Shown here one piece after another: positions 33,410 to 44,730 of a stretch of DNA of 64,000 nt. Within the stretch, counting starts at the first letter, position 1; every line of letters begins with the position of its first letter. Under the pieces are notes generated by a model. That model saw nothing but the letters and a program-made list of their open reading frames with translations. It did not search any database and was not told the origin of the DNA. This stretch comes from Pseudomonas sp. S30 (GTDB lineage: Bacteria; Pseudomonadota; Gammaproteobacteria; Pseudomonadales; Pseudomonadaceae), in NCBI RefSeq assembly GCF_016518545.1, contig NZ_JACVTO010000015.1, positions 86,217 to 150,216 on the forward strand. Direction: 5' to 3'. A program made the translations under genes and the position numbers.

Positions 33410-34774
33410 TCACTGGTCCGCTTCGAATAACGCCATGGCCTCGACATGCGCCGTCTGAGGAAACATGTCGAGAATCCCGGCCCTTTTTAACCGGTACCCC
33501 TGGCCGACCAGCACCTGCGCGTCTCGCGCCAGCGTCGCGGGGTTGCACGATACATATACCAGACGCTTGGCCCGGAGACGGGCAATGCCCTGTACCACCT
33601 CATGGGCACCGTCGCGAGGTGGGTCCAAGAGTACCGCAGAAAAGCCCTCGGTGGCCCACTCGGCGTCGCTCAGCGACTGTGCCAGATCGGCCTGAAAAAA
33701 CCGCGCGTTATGCACATCGTTGGCCTGCGCGTTGGCCGCGGCGCGCGCCACCATCGCCTGCACGCCCTCCACCGCCACCACCTCGCGCGCGTGTCGCGCC
33801 AGCGGCAAGGCGAAATTGCCCAGGCCGCAGAACAGGTCCAGCACCCGCTCGTGGGGTTGCACATCCAGCCAGGCCAACGCCTGCTCGACCATCAGTGCGT
33901 TGACCGGCGCATTGACCTGGACGAAGTCGCCTGGCCGCCAGGCCAGTTCCAGCCCCCAGGGATCCAGGGTGAAACCCAGTTGCGCGTCGGGATCCTGCGC
34001 CGCCGGGGCGCCTTCTCCCTGCAGCCACAGCTGCGCCCTGGCCTCATCGCAGAACGCCCGCAAGCGCGCCTGATCCTCGTCGGGCAGCGGCGCCACATGC
34101 CGCACCAGCACCGCCACGGCAGTCCCGCTGAACAGCTCGACATGGCCCAGCGCCTGAGGCTTGCTCAGGCTGCGCAGCACGGTGGGCAAGTGGCGCAGGA
34201 TCGCCTGCAAAGGCTGTACCAGCACCGGGCATTCGTCGATGGCGACGATGTCCTGGCTGGCTTCGGCACGCAATCCCACGTGCAGCACACGCGCCTTGGC
34301 CTCCCAGCGCACGGCGATGCGCGCCCGGCGGCGGTAGCCGAATTCCGGCCCACTGAGCGGCGCGGCCCATTCCTGCGGCTGGATCCCCGCCACGCGTTGC
34401 AGTTGCTCGGCCAGTTGACGCTGCTTGAGCGCCAACTGGGCCTCGTGCGGCAGGTGCTGGAGCGTACAGCCGCCGCAGCGGGCGTAGTGCCGGCAGGGCG
34501 CCTCGCGGCGCTCGGGACTGGCCTGCAACACGCGCTCCAACCCCGCCTCGACCACCTTGCCGCGGGCGTTGAGCACCCGCGCCTCGACCGTCTCGCCGGC
34601 CAGTGCGCCACTGACGAACCAAGTGCGCCCCTCGTTGAAGACGATGCCGCGGCCGTCGCCAGCCAGGCGCTCGATCTGCAGTCGCTGTTTCTTGCCGACC
34701 GGCACCTGCGCACTGCGCTCGCCGCCGGCAGGCTGGAAGCGCAGCCCGCTGCCATGGGTTTTCTTTCTGGACAT
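33410..34774 (-). CDS. rlmD: 23S rRNA (uracil1939-C5)-methyltransferase RlmD
   Basis: The 454-residue enzyme methylates U1939 of 23S rRNA. It has an N-terminal TRAM domain (IERLAGDGRGIVFNEGRTWFVSGALAGE) and a [4Fe-4S] cysteine set starting CRHYARCGGCTLQHL near residues 90-104. The SAM site is RVLDLFCGLGNFALPLAR, then LLDPPRDGAHEV and the catalytic cysteine in YVSCNPATLARD. The start ATG overlaps the cysM stop as TGATG, so expression is coupled to cysM. relA follows 96 bases downstream on the same strand. Confidence 0.95.
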   Translation of the reverse strand: MSRKKTHGSGLRFQPAGGERSAQVPVGKKQRLQIERLAGDGRGIVFNEGRTWFVSGALAGETVEARVLNARGKVVEAGLERVLQASPERREAPCRHYARCGGCTLQHLPHEAQLALKQRQLAEQLQRVAGIQPQEWAAPLSGPEFGYRRRARIAVRWEAKARVLHVGLRAEASQDIVAIDECPVLVQPLQAILRHLPTVLRSLSKPQALGHVELFSGTAVAVLVRHVAPLPDEDQARLRAFCDEARAQLWLQGEGAPAAQDPDAQLGFTLDPWGLELAWRPGDFVQVNAPVNALMVEQALAWLDVQPHERVLDLFCGLGNFALPLARHAREVVAVEGVQAMVARAAANAQANDVHNARFFQADLAQSLSDAEWATEGFSAVLLDPPRDGAHEVVQGIARLRAKRLVYVSCNPATLARDAQVLVGQGYRLKRAGILDMFPQTAHVEAMALFEADQ

Positions 34775-35673
34775 CAGGTCGCGTCGAACAGGCCGGTGGA
34801 CAGGTAGCGGTCGCCGCGGTCGCAAATGATCGCGACCATCACGGCATTCTCCACTTCACGGGACAGCCGCAGCATCGCCGCAACCGCACCGCCAGAGGAC
34901 ACGCCACAGAAAACGCCCTCTTCGCGGGCAAGCCGGCGCATGGTGGCCTCGGCCTCGTCCTGGGACAGATCCACTACCCGATCCACGCGAGTGGCATCGA
35001 AGATCTTCGGCAGGTACTGCTCAGGCCAGCGGCGGATACCCGGAATGGCGGCGCCTTCCATCGGTTGCAGCCCGATGACCTGGACGGCCGGATTCTGCTC
35101 TTTGAGGTACTGCGAGCAGCCCATGATGGTGCCCGTGGTGCCCATCGAACTGATGAAGTGGGTGATGCTGCCCTGGGTCTGCTGCCAGATCTCAGGGCCG
35201 GTGCTGGTGTAGTGAGCCACCGGGTTGTCGCCGTTGGCGAACTGGTCCAAGACCAATCCACGGCCCTCGGCCTGCAGACGGTCGGCCAGGTCCCGGGCAC
35301 CCTCCATGCCCTGCTCCTTGGTCACCAGGATCAGCTGCGCGCCATAGGCAGTCATCGCCGCCTTGCGCTCGGCCGTGGAGTTGTCCGGCATGATCAGGAT
35401 CATCTTGTAACCCTTGATCGCCGCCGCCATGGCCAGGGCGATGCCCGTGTTGCCGGAAGTCGCCTCGATCAGGGTATCGCCAGGCTTGATCTGCTGGCGC
35501 AGCTCGGCCCGCTCGATCATCGACAGCGCCGGGCGATCCTTCACCGACCCGGCAGGGTTGTTGCCCTCGAGCTTGAGCAGCAGGGTGTTGCTGGTCTGCC
35601 CGGCCATGCGCTGCAGGCGGACCAGCGGGGTGTTGCCGACGCAATCGGCGATGGTGGGGTACTGCAAGGTCAT
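34774..35673 (-). CDS. cysM: Cysteine synthase B (O-acetylserine sulfhydrylase B)
   Basis: The 299-residue PLP enzyme makes cysteine from O-acetylserine (or sulfocysteine from thiosulfate). The PLP lysine is in NNPAGSVKDRPALSMI near residue 44. The phosphate-binding loop is TSGNTGIALAMAAAIKGYKMILIMP, and the substrate loop includes STGPEIWQQTQGSITHFISSMGTTGTIMG. These fit CysM better than CysK. I chose ATG 35673. A longer start adds 13 residues. Upstream lie two copies of a short repeated sequence (see findings). It is cotranslated with rlmD. Confidence 0.94.
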   Translation of the reverse strand: MTLQYPTIADCVGNTPLVRLQRMAGQTSNTLLLKLEGNNPAGSVKDRPALSMIERAELRQQIKPGDTLIEATSGNTGIALAMAAAIKGYKMILIMPDNSTAERKAAMTAYGAQLILVTKEQGMEGARDLADRLQAEGRGLVLDQFANGDNPVAHYTSTGPEIWQQTQGSITHFISSMGTTGTIMGCSQYLKEQNPAVQVIGLQPMEGAAIPGIRRWPEQYLPKIFDATRVDRVVDLSQDEAEATMRRLAREEGVFCGVSSGGAVAAMLRLSREVENAVMVAIICDRGDRYLSTGLFDAT

Positions 35674-35753
35674 GGGCGTCTTCGCAATCAGGACGGCAGG
35701 GGCGCCTATCATACCGGCAAAGCCCGTTCGGCCATATCACGCAATCGTCGGGA

Positions 35754-35774
35754 GATATAGCGTTCGGCTATATC
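35754..35774. repeat. Inverted repeat upstream of cysM
   Basis: GATATAGC-GTTCG-GCTATATC is a perfect 8-bp dyad with a 5-base centre. It lies 81 bases upstream of the cysM ATG and 140 bases upstream of gacS. A related half (CGTTCGGCCATATC) occurs at 35725-35738. Confidence 0.5.
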
Positions 35775-35913
35775 GATTCATCTGGCCGGGTAGTCCCCGC
35801 CACCGCTCGCGCCCATCCGCACAAACCCGTGCAATGCGGCCCAGCGCAGGTTAACGTTCAGCCAGGTCGCCGTCCTGTCCGGACGGACCGCCCGCACATG
35901 ACAGGAGACCAGT

Positions 35914-38670
<2,757 letters not shown>

Positions 38671-38693
38671 TGCTCACCGAAGGAGTCCTCGCC

Positions 38694-39683
38694 ATGCGCG
38701 TTCTGTTGTTCAGCAGCCAGCACTACGACCAGGAGAGCTTCACCCAGGCCGCCGTCGGCAGCGCTCTGGAGCTGCACTTCCAGCCTGCCCGCCTGACCCT
38801 GGATACCGCGCCCCTGGCCCAGGGCTTCGAGGTGGTCTGCGCGTTCATCAACGACGAGCTGGACGCCGCCGTGCTGACCTGCCTGGCCAGTGCCGGCACG
38901 CGCCTGATCGCCTTGCGCTCGGCGGGCTACAACCATGTCGACCTGGCGGCGGCTGCACGCCTGGGGCTGACCGTCGTGCGGGTGCCGGCCTACTCGCCCC
39001 ATGCCGTGGCCGAGCATGCCGTGGCGCTGATCATGGCACTCAATCGCCGCCTGCACCGCGCCTACAATCGCACCCGCGACGGGGATTTCACCTTGCACGG
39101 CCTGACCGGTTTCGACCTGCACGGCAAGACCGTCGGCGTGGTCGGCACCGGACAGATCGGCGTGGCGTTCGCACGGATCATGGCCGGCTTCGGCTGCCAG
39201 CTGCTGGCCTACGATCCCACGCCGAACCCCGAGCTGCTCGCCCTGGGCGGGCGCTACCTGCCGTTGCCGGAGCTGCTCGGCCAATCACGGATCATCAGCT
39301 TGCACTGCCCGCTGACCGAGGCCACCCGCCACCTGATCGACGCCCGCAGCCTGGCCACCCTGCAACCCGGCGCCATGCTGATCAATACCGGTCGCGGCGC
39401 GCTGGTGGACACCCCTGCGCTGATCGATGCGCTCAAGAGCGGTCGGCTTGGCTATCTCGGCCTGGACGTCTACGAAGAAGAGGCCCAGTTGTTCTTCGAG
39501 GACCGTTCCGATCAGCTGCTGCAGGACGACGTGCTGGCGCGGCTGCTGACCTTCCCTAACGTCATCGTCACGGCCCACCAGGCCTTCCTCACCCAGGAGG
39601 CCCTGGCGGCGATCGCCACCACCACGCTGGACAATGTGCGCCACTGGGCAGCAGCCGATGCGCGCAACATCGTCACGGGGTAG
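38694..39683 (+). CDS. ldhA: D-lactate dehydrogenase (fermentative, NAD-dependent)
   Basis: The 329-residue enzyme reduces pyruvate to D-lactate. It starts MRVLLFSSQHYDQESF. The NAD-binding motif is GKTVGVVGTGQIGVAFARIMAGFG near residues 144-167, and catalytic Arg, Glu and His are in SLHCPLTEATRHLI, LDVYEEE and NVIVTAHQAFLTQEA. ATG 38694 has AAGGAG at ideal spacing, whereas an upstream ATG at 38670 overlaps the gacS stop without a site. It directly follows gacS, an arrangement conserved in pseudomonads. Confidence 0.92.
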   Translation: MRVLLFSSQHYDQESFTQAAVGSALELHFQPARLTLDTAPLAQGFEVVCAFINDELDAAVLTCLASAGTRLIALRSAGYNHVDLAAAARLGLTVVRVPAYSPHAVAEHAVALIMALNRRLHRAYNRTRDGDFTLHGLTGFDLHGKTVGVVGTGQIGVAFARIMAGFGCQLLAYDPTPNPELLALGGRYLPLPELLGQSRIISLHCPLTEATRHLIDARSLATLQPGAMLINTGRGALVDTPALIDALKSGRLGYLGLDVYEEEAQLFFEDRSDQLLQDDVLARLLTFPNVIVTAHQAFLTQEALAAIATTTLDNVRHWAAADARNIVTG

Positions 39684-39708
39684 GATAAGCGGCATTTCTG
39701 GAGGACCC

Positions 39709-40146
39709 ATGGTCGAACACGATTTCCGCTACACCCTTTTCAACCCGCAACACACCTTGATCGAATGCCGCGCCCTGGTACCCGGGCGCTACCAGGTGAC
39801 CGGCAACGGTGGCTCGATGCACAAGGGCGACGCCCTGCTGGTCACCCTCAAGGGCAGCAAGGACCTGTCCATGCGCTTGACCGTCGAAAGCGTGCGCCAC
39901 CTGATCAACCCCCGCGGCCAGTGGGTGGCCGTGGCCAGCGGACCGGTGTTCAACGAGCTGGAAATCCTCACCTGGCAGGTCACGTGCGATCAGTGCGATG
40001 CGGTGCTCGACTTCGAGTTCGCGGTCGACGCCAAGCTCGGCAAGAAAGCCCGGCAGCCGGCCGCCAACGCTCGTATCACCGAGCTCGGCTGGCGCAGCGA
40101 AGGCGAACGCCATCTGTGCCGCCGCTGCCAGACGGAGGCCCAGTGA
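39709..40146 (+). CDS. Hypothetical protein with C-terminal CxxC pairs
   Basis: The 145-residue protein begins MVEHDFRYTLFNPQHTLIECRALVPGRY. It has a beta-rich middle (SGPVFNELEILTWQVTCDQCDAVLDFEF) and ends HLCRRCQTEAQ. The two CxxC pairs (CDQC and CRRC) could form a zinc site. It has no signal peptide. GGAGG is 4 bases before the ATG. Its stop overlaps the start of the META-domain gene as GTGA. I do not recognise the family. Confidence 0.7.
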   Translation: MVEHDFRYTLFNPQHTLIECRALVPGRYQVTGNGGSMHKGDALLVTLKGSKDLSMRLTVESVRHLINPRGQWVAVASGPVFNELEILTWQVTCDQCDAVLDFEFAVDAKLGKKARQPAANARITELGWRSEGERHLCRRCQTEAQ

Positions 40147-40547
40147 AATATCTGCTGACCTGCGCCGCCGTGCTGGGCGGTCTGTCGGGCTGCGCTGCCG
40201 AGCCGTCGAAGCTGCAGCAGGAACGCAGCTATATGCTGGAATGGATCGGCGAGCGACCGCTGATCGACAACAGCCATCTCACCCTGACCCTGGCCAGCGA
40301 CGGTCGCGCCTATGGCAATGCCGGCTGCAACCACTGGTTCGGCCGCTACACGCTGGACGGCGAACACCTGGCATTCGACCAGATCGGCAGCACCCGCAAA
40401 GGCTGCGCGCCGGCCTTGATGGAACAGGAAACACGTTTTCTCAAAGCCTTGCAAGGCGTGCAGCGCTGGGACGTGTCGGCCACCGAGCAACTACGGTTCT
40501 GGCCGGCGCAGGGCAAGCCCCTGCGCCTGTGGCCCGAAGAAGACTGA
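40143..40547 (+). CDS. META domain-containing lipoprotein
   Basis: The 134-residue protein starts at GTG 40143 and has a lipoprotein signal (VKYLLTCAAVLGGLSGC) with lipidation expected at Cys17. The mature part matches the META domain: YMLEWIGERPLIDNSHLTLTLASDGRAYGNAGCNHWFGRYTL and LAFDQIGSTRKGCAPALMEQETRFLKAL. META (HslJ-like) proteins are linked to outer-membrane or stress functions. The role here is not known. It is translationally coupled to the upstream CxxC-pair gene. Confidence 0.82.
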   Translation: MKYLLTCAAVLGGLSGCAAEPSKLQQERSYMLEWIGERPLIDNSHLTLTLASDGRAYGNAGCNHWFGRYTLDGEHLAFDQIGSTRKGCAPALMEQETRFLKALQGVQRWDVSATEQLRFWPAQGKPLRLWPEED

Positions 40548-40561
40548 GCCGCACTGGCGGC

Positions 40562-41029
40562 TCAAGCGCCGCTTTTCAGGGCCTTGATCTTCGCTTGCAG
40601 ACCCTCGCGGGTCTGCTCGCCGAGCAACTGCTCACGGACCTTGCCCTTGTCGTCGATGATGTAGGTCACAGGCAGGGCTTCACTGCGTGGCAGGTCGTAG
40701 CGCTCGGCCGGATCCTGCGCCAGCACGGTGAAGTCGATGCCCAGGGCCTGAGCGGCCTGCTTGAGGTCATCGCCCTGCAGCCCATCGAAGTTCACCCCTA
40801 GCACACGGATGCCTTCGGCCTGCCACTGTTTGGCCGCCGTGTTCAGCTCGGGGACTTCCGTGCGGCACGGTCCACACCATTCGGCCCAGTAATTGAGCAC
40901 CAGCCAGTGCCCGTCGATCTGCTCGGCCTTCACCGTGTTGCCGTGCTGGTCCACGCCGTAGTCCGCACCGCAGCCGCCGAGCAGCAGGCTCGCGGTGATG
41001 GCCAGTGCAGCTGCCAAACGCCTTGCCAT
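40562..41029 (-). CDS. TlpA-like thioredoxin family lipoprotein
   Basis: The 155-residue protein has a lipoprotein signal (ASLLLGGCGAD) and a thioredoxin fold with active site NYWAEWCGPCRTEVPEL near residues 49-65. The cis-proline region is in ALPVTYIIDDKGKV. It is expected in the periplasm, reducing or exchanging disulfides in the TlpA/ResA manner. It is divergent from arsC, with an 86-bp spacer, and converges on the META lipoprotein gene. Confidence 0.88.
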   Translation of the reverse strand: MARRLAAALAITASLLLGGCGADYGVDQHGNTVKAEQIDGHWLVLNYWAEWCGPCRTEVPELNTAAKQWQAEGIRVLGVNFDGLQGDDLKQAAQALGIDFTVLAQDPAERYDLPRSEALPVTYIIDDKGKVREQLLGEQTREGLQAKIKALKSGA

Positions 41030-41115
41030 GGGTCAATCCTTCTCGAAGTTTAAAGCATGAAATGTCGTACGCAGCGGGTAGAATAGCCGCCACACCCAGC
41101 TGGATGCGACCCGTC

Positions 41116-41469
41116 ATGCCCGAATTGACTCTCTACCACAACCCACGCTGCTCCAAATCCCGCGGCGCCCTGGAACTGCTGGAGGCGCGCGGCCTGACGC
41201 CGACCGTGGTGCGTTACCTGGAAACCCCACCCGACGCCGCCACCTTGCGCAGCCTGCTCGCCAAGCTCGGCATCGGTGCTCGCCAGCTGCTGCGCAGCGG
41301 CGAGGACGAGTACAAGGCCCTGAACCTTGCCGATGAGACCCTCGGCGATGCCCAACTGATCGAGGCCATGGTCGACCACCCGAAACTGATCGAGCGACCG
41401 ATCCTCGTGGCCGGCGACCAAGCGGTGATCGGCCGTCCACCGGAGCGTGTGCTGGAGATCCTGCCATGA
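41116..41469 (+). CDS. arsC: Arsenate reductase (glutaredoxin type)
   Basis: The 117-residue protein has the ArsC/Spx fold with the catalytic cysteine in LYHNPRCSKSRGALELL near residue 12 and the C-terminal family block KLIERPILVAGDQAVIGRPPERVLEIL. It would reduce arsenate to arsenite with glutathione/glutaredoxin, although chromosomal copies beside wrbA are not part of an ars resistance operon and may do something else. ATG 41116 has no clear binding site. Its stop overlaps wrbA as ATGA. Confidence 0.88.
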   Translation: MPELTLYHNPRCSKSRGALELLEARGLTPTVVRYLETPPDAATLRSLLAKLGIGARQLLRSGEDEYKALNLADETLGDAQLIEAMVDHPKLIERPILVAGDQAVIGRPPERVLEILP

Positions 41470-42071
41470 GCGAGCCCTACATCCTGATTCTGTACTACAG
41501 CCGTCACGGCGCCACCAGCGAAATGGCCCGGCACATTGCCCGTGGGGTGGAGATGGCGGGCCTGGAGGCGCGCCTGCGCACCGTGCCGGCGATCTCCACG
41601 GAGTGCGAAGCCGTGGCGCCGGACATTCCGGCCAACGGCGCGCTCTACGCCACCCTGGACGACCTGCGCCATTGCGCAGGCCTGGCCATGGGTAGCCCGA
41701 CGCGCTTCGGCAACATGGCCGCACCGCTCAAGTACTTCATCGATGGCACCAGCAGCCTGTGGCTGGGCGGCGAACTGGTCGGCAAGCCTGCGGCGGTGTT
41801 CACCTCCACCGCCAGTCTGCACGGCGGCCAGGAAACCACCCTGCTGTCCATGCTGCTGCCATTGCTGCACCACGGCATGCTGATCACCGGCCTGCCCTAC
41901 AGCGAATCGGCGCTGCTGGAAACCCAGGGTGGCGGCACGCCGTATGGCGCCAGTCATCATGCCGGGGCCGATGGCAAGCGTGCCCTGGACGCGCACGAAA
42001 TCGCCCTGTGCCGCGCCCTGGGCCAGCGCCTGGCAAACACCGCCAAGGCCTTGGGTGGCTCGCGTGGCTAG
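41466..42071 (+). CDS. wrbA: NAD(P)H:quinone oxidoreductase (WrbA)
   Basis: The 201-residue flavodoxin-like enzyme reduces quinones by two electrons. The FMN-binding loop is ILYYSRHGATSEMARHIARGVEMAG near residues 8-32. The second loop is MGSPTRFGNMAAPLKYFIDGTSSLW, followed by FTSTASLHGGQETTLLSML. The length is typical of WrbA. It lies in the arsC-wrbA-DUF2069 run, in which all junctions overlap. Confidence 0.92.
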   Translation: MSEPYILILYYSRHGATSEMARHIARGVEMAGLEARLRTVPAISTECEAVAPDIPANGALYATLDDLRHCAGLAMGSPTRFGNMAAPLKYFIDGTSSLWLGGELVGKPAAVFTSTASLHGGQETTLLSMLLPLLHHGMLITGLPYSESALLETQGGGTPYGASHHAGADGKRALDAHEIALCRALGQRLANTAKALGGSRG

Positions 42072-42474
42072 AGCGGCCAAGGTGCTACCGAGCCTGGAGT
42101 GGCTGGCCCCTCGGTTGCGCTTGACCCGCGCCCTGGCCCTGGCCTGCTTCTTCGGCCTCATCGCCCTGTTGCTGGTCAACGACCTGTGGTTCGCCGACCT
42201 GCACGGCGCGCGGGTAGCAGTGATCCTGGCCATCGAACTGCTGCCCCTGTCGTTGCTGCTGCCCGGCCTGCTGATGGGCAGCGCCCGGGCTCACGCCTGG
42301 GCCTGCTTCGTGGTGAACATCTATTTCATCAAGGGTGTGCTGGCCGCGTTCGACCCGGCCAGGGTGCTATTGGGCTGGAGCGAGGTGGCGATCAGCCTGG
42401 GCCTGTTCGTCAGCGCCTTGCTGTACGTGCGCTGGCGCTTTCAGTTCGAACGCCGCCAGGCCGGCGAAGCCTGA
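42064..42474 (+). CDS. DUF2069 inner-membrane protein
   Basis: The 136-residue protein begins at GTG 42064, overlapping the wrbA stop by 8 bases. Four hydrophobic segments are visible (LALACFFGLIALLLVNDLWF, VILAIELLPLSLLLPGLLMG, WACFVVNIYFIKGVLAAF and WSEVAISLGLFVSALLYVRW). This is the DUF2069 family, consistently next to wrbA in gammaproteobacteria. It has no known activity. Confidence 0.86.
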   Translation: MARAAKVLPSLEWLAPRLRLTRALALACFFGLIALLLVNDLWFADLHGARVAVILAIELLPLSLLLPGLLMGSARAHAWACFVVNIYFIKGVLAAFDPARVLLGWSEVAISLGLFVSALLYVRWRFQFERRQAGEA

Positions 42475-42506
42475 GCGCGAGGCGGGCTGCCAGGCAGCTC
42501 GCGTAC

Positions 42507-43178
42507 TCAGTGATTGACCGTATGGGCGAGCATCACCGACAGTTGGCACAGCGGCCGGCCGCTCTGCTGGTGCCACTGGTTGAACACGTCCTGCACCCGT
42601 GCCAGATCACGCTGGCTGGTGGGCGCCTTGTCGATCACCTTCTGGGCGATCAGCGCAGCCGCCATGTCCTCGGTCGGCACGAAGGTATCCTTGCCGACCA
42701 TGCGCAGGAACCGCGGTGCCGACAGCCCGCCGAGCTGGTTGCCATGCTTGGCCAGGTATTTCCACAGGCCGACGATGTCGGTCTCTGGCCAGTCGGCGAT
42801 GAAGGCACCGAAACTGCCATGTACCTTGGCCAGGTCGAGGACCATCTGCGCATTGCGCGGCACGCTCTTGAGCTTGCCCAGATGACGGATGATGCGCGTG
42901 TCCTGCATCAGGCGCTCCAGATGTTCGGCACTCATCAGCACGACCTTCTCCGGATCGAAGCCGAAGAACACCTGCTCGAACGCCGGCCATTTGGCATCCA
43001 CCAGGCTGTGCTTGAGCCCCGCGCGGAACACCCGCAGGGCCAGGGTGGACAAGTAGCGGTCGTCCGGCATGGCGCGCAACTGCGCTGCCGTGCGCGGTTG
43101 CGGCAGGAAGGCCTCGAGCGCCTTGGCCGAGCCGAAGCGATTGAGGCAGAACTCATGCAGCCATTGGTAATCGCGCAT
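42507..43178 (-). CDS. DNA-3-methyladenine glycosylase I family protein
   Basis: The 223-residue protein belongs to the Tag-type helix-hairpin-helix glycosylases. MPDDRYLSTLALRVFRAGLKHSLVDAKWPAFEQVF near residues 38-72 and MQDTRIIRHLGKLKSVPRNAQMV match the family's substrate-pocket helices, but the overall sequence is divergent. Classical Tag zinc-binding Cys/His residues at the termini are not evident apart from the C-terminal HTVNH. It would remove alkylated bases from DNA. It is 4 bases downstream of ttcA on the same strand. Confidence 0.75.
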   Translation of the reverse strand: MRDYQWLHEFCLNRFGSAKALEAFLPQPRTAAQLRAMPDDRYLSTLALRVFRAGLKHSLVDAKWPAFEQVFFGFDPEKVVLMSAEHLERLMQDTRIIRHLGKLKSVPRNAQMVLDLAKVHGSFGAFIADWPETDIVGLWKYLAKHGNQLGGLSAPRFLRMVGKDTFVPTEDMAAALIAQKVIDKAPTSQRDLARVQDVFNQWHQQSGRPLCQLSVMLAHTVNH

Positions 43179-43182
43179 GGGC

Positions 43183-44007
43183 TCAGACGTTCAGCACGTC
43201 GAGAAAACGCGGCGTGGCGCTCTCGTCGATCTTCAGGCCGGTGAAATCGAACAGGTTGCGGTCGGCCAGTTGCGACGGCGCGACGTTCTGCAGGGCACGG
43301 AAGATGCTGTCGGTACGCCCGGGGTGCTTGCGCTCCCACTCCACCAGCATGTCCTTGACCACCTGACGCTGCAGGTTCTCCTGAGAGCCACACAGGTTGC
43401 ACGGAATGATCGGAAATTCCTTCATGTCCGAATACGCCTGGATGTCCTTCTCGCTGCAATAGGCCAGCGGCCGGATCACCACGTTGCGTCCATCGTCGGC
43501 ACGCAGCTTGGGCGGCATACCCTTGAGCGCGCCATTGAAGAACATGTTGAGGAAGAAGGTCTCGACGATGTCGTCGCGGTGGTGCCCCAAGGCCATCTTG
43601 GTCGCGCCGATCTCGTCGGCGAAGGTGTACAGCGTGCCACGGCGCAGGCGCGAGCACAGCGAACAGGTGGTCTTGCCCTCGGGAATCAGTTCCTTGACCA
43701 CCGAGTAGGTGTCCTTCTCGACGATGTGGTACTCCACGCCGAGCGTCTTCAGGTAGGCCGGCAGCACGTGCTCGGGGAAACCCGGCTGCTTCTGGTCCAT
43801 GTTCACCGCGACGATCTCGAAGGAGATCGGTGCCACCTTCTGCAGGTGCAGCAGAACATCGAGCATGGTATAGCTGTCCTTGCCACCAGACAGGCAGACC
43901 ATGACCTTGTCGCCATCTTCGATCATGTTGTAGTCGGTGATGGCTTCGCCGGCCAGGCGGCGCAGGCGTTTTTGCAGTTTGTTCTGATTGACCGAGAGGG
44001 TGCCCAT
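43183..44007 (-). CDS. ttcA: tRNA 2-thiocytidine(32) synthetase TtcA
   Basis: The 274-residue enzyme inserts sulfur at C32 of some tRNAs using a [4Fe-4S] cluster. The PP-loop is VMVCLSGGKDSYTMLDVL near residues 36-53. Cluster cysteines are in TTCSLCSRLRRG and IIPCNLCGSQENLQRQ. The start MGTLSVNQNKLQKRL at 44007 matches known pseudomonad TtcA proteins. An upstream GTG would add nine residues. The sequence is highly conserved. Confidence 0.96.
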   Translation of the reverse strand: MGTLSVNQNKLQKRLRRLAGEAITDYNMIEDGDKVMVCLSGGKDSYTMLDVLLHLQKVAPISFEIVAVNMDQKQPGFPEHVLPAYLKTLGVEYHIVEKDTYSVVKELIPEGKTTCSLCSRLRRGTLYTFADEIGATKMALGHHRDDIVETFFLNMFFNGALKGMPPKLRADDGRNVVIRPLAYCSEKDIQAYSDMKEFPIIPCNLCGSQENLQRQVVKDMLVEWERKHPGRTDSIFRALQNVAPSQLADRNLFDFTGLKIDESATPRFLDVLNV

Positions 44008-44170
44008 AGCGCTTGAATCCGCGAGGTGTGACAAAAGCCGACTATTTTACCTGCAAACCGGGTCCGCGCGTAGGGCATTCTGATCAAGGGCCCGTAGCCG
44101 AGGGTGACAGGCGGCTCGGCAGGTCCCGCCGGCTTGCGGCATAATGATCGGCCAGGAGACTTGCCCCGCC

Positions 44171-44665
44171 ATGCCCGAGCTGCTCAAGCAACGCGTCGAA
44201 ACCTGTTACCAGCATGCCGAAACCTTTTTCAAACGCCTCTTCCCACGCCCGGAGATCAGCTTCAAGCTGCGCGGCCAGAAAGCGGGCGTCGCTCACCTGC
44301 ACGAGAACCTGCTGCGCTTCAACCTGCAACTGTACCGCGAGAACCAGGAAGACTTCCTGCGCCAGACCGTGGCCCACGAAGTCGCCCACCTGATCGCCCA
44401 CCACTTGTTCGGCGACCGTATCCAGGCCCACGGCGAGGAATGGCAACTGATCATGCGCGGCGTCTACGAGCTGCCGCCCAATCGCTGCCACAACTACGCC
44501 GTCCAGCGCCGCACCGCCACCCGCTACCTGTACCGCTGCCCATGCCCGCAGGGCGAATTCGCGTTCACCGCACAGCGGCACAAACTGGTGCTCCAGGGCC
44601 GACGCTACCTGTGCAAGCGCTGTCGGCAGACGCTGCTGTATACCGGCGAAACCCGGGTGGAGTGA
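44171..44665 (+). CDS. sprT: SprT family zinc metalloprotease-like protein
   Basis: The 164-residue protein has the HEVAHLIAHHLFG zinc motif (HExxH) near residues 69-81. The third ligand lies in HGEEWQLIMRGV, and the C-terminal CPCPQG/CKRC cysteines form a zinc ribbon. This is bacterial SprT, related to the Spartan DNA-protein crosslink protease. Its activity in bacteria is unproven. ATG 44171 was chosen to give MPELLKQRVETCY. An upstream ATG at 44144 adds nine residues without a site. It is divergent from ttcA. Confidence 0.92.
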   Translation: MPELLKQRVETCYQHAETFFKRLFPRPEISFKLRGQKAGVAHLHENLLRFNLQLYRENQEDFLRQTVAHEVAHLIAHHLFGDRIQAHGEEWQLIMRGVYELPPNRCHNYAVQRRTATRYLYRCPCPQGEFAFTAQRHKLVLQGRRYLCKRCRQTLLYTGETRVE

Positions 44666-44683
44666 GCCGGTTTCCCAGGCACG

Positions 44684-44711
44684 AAAAAGGCGACCCGCAG
44701 GTCGCCTTTTT
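44684..44711. terminator. Bidirectional terminator between sprT and dctA
   Basis: AAAAAGGCGACC and GGTCGCCTTTTT form a perfect 12-bp arm pair around a 4-base loop, with T-runs on both strands. It serves the convergent sprT and dctA genes. Confidence 0.93.
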
Positions 44712-44730
44712 CAGGGTGCCATCAAGGCTC

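Noticed and set aside
31031..33430. A 799-codon open frame on the plus strand opposite relA
   Set aside because: It lies antisense to a fully conserved RelA, has His/Gln/Asp-rich composition and no family motif. Long antisense frames are expected from the codon bias of high-G+C genes.
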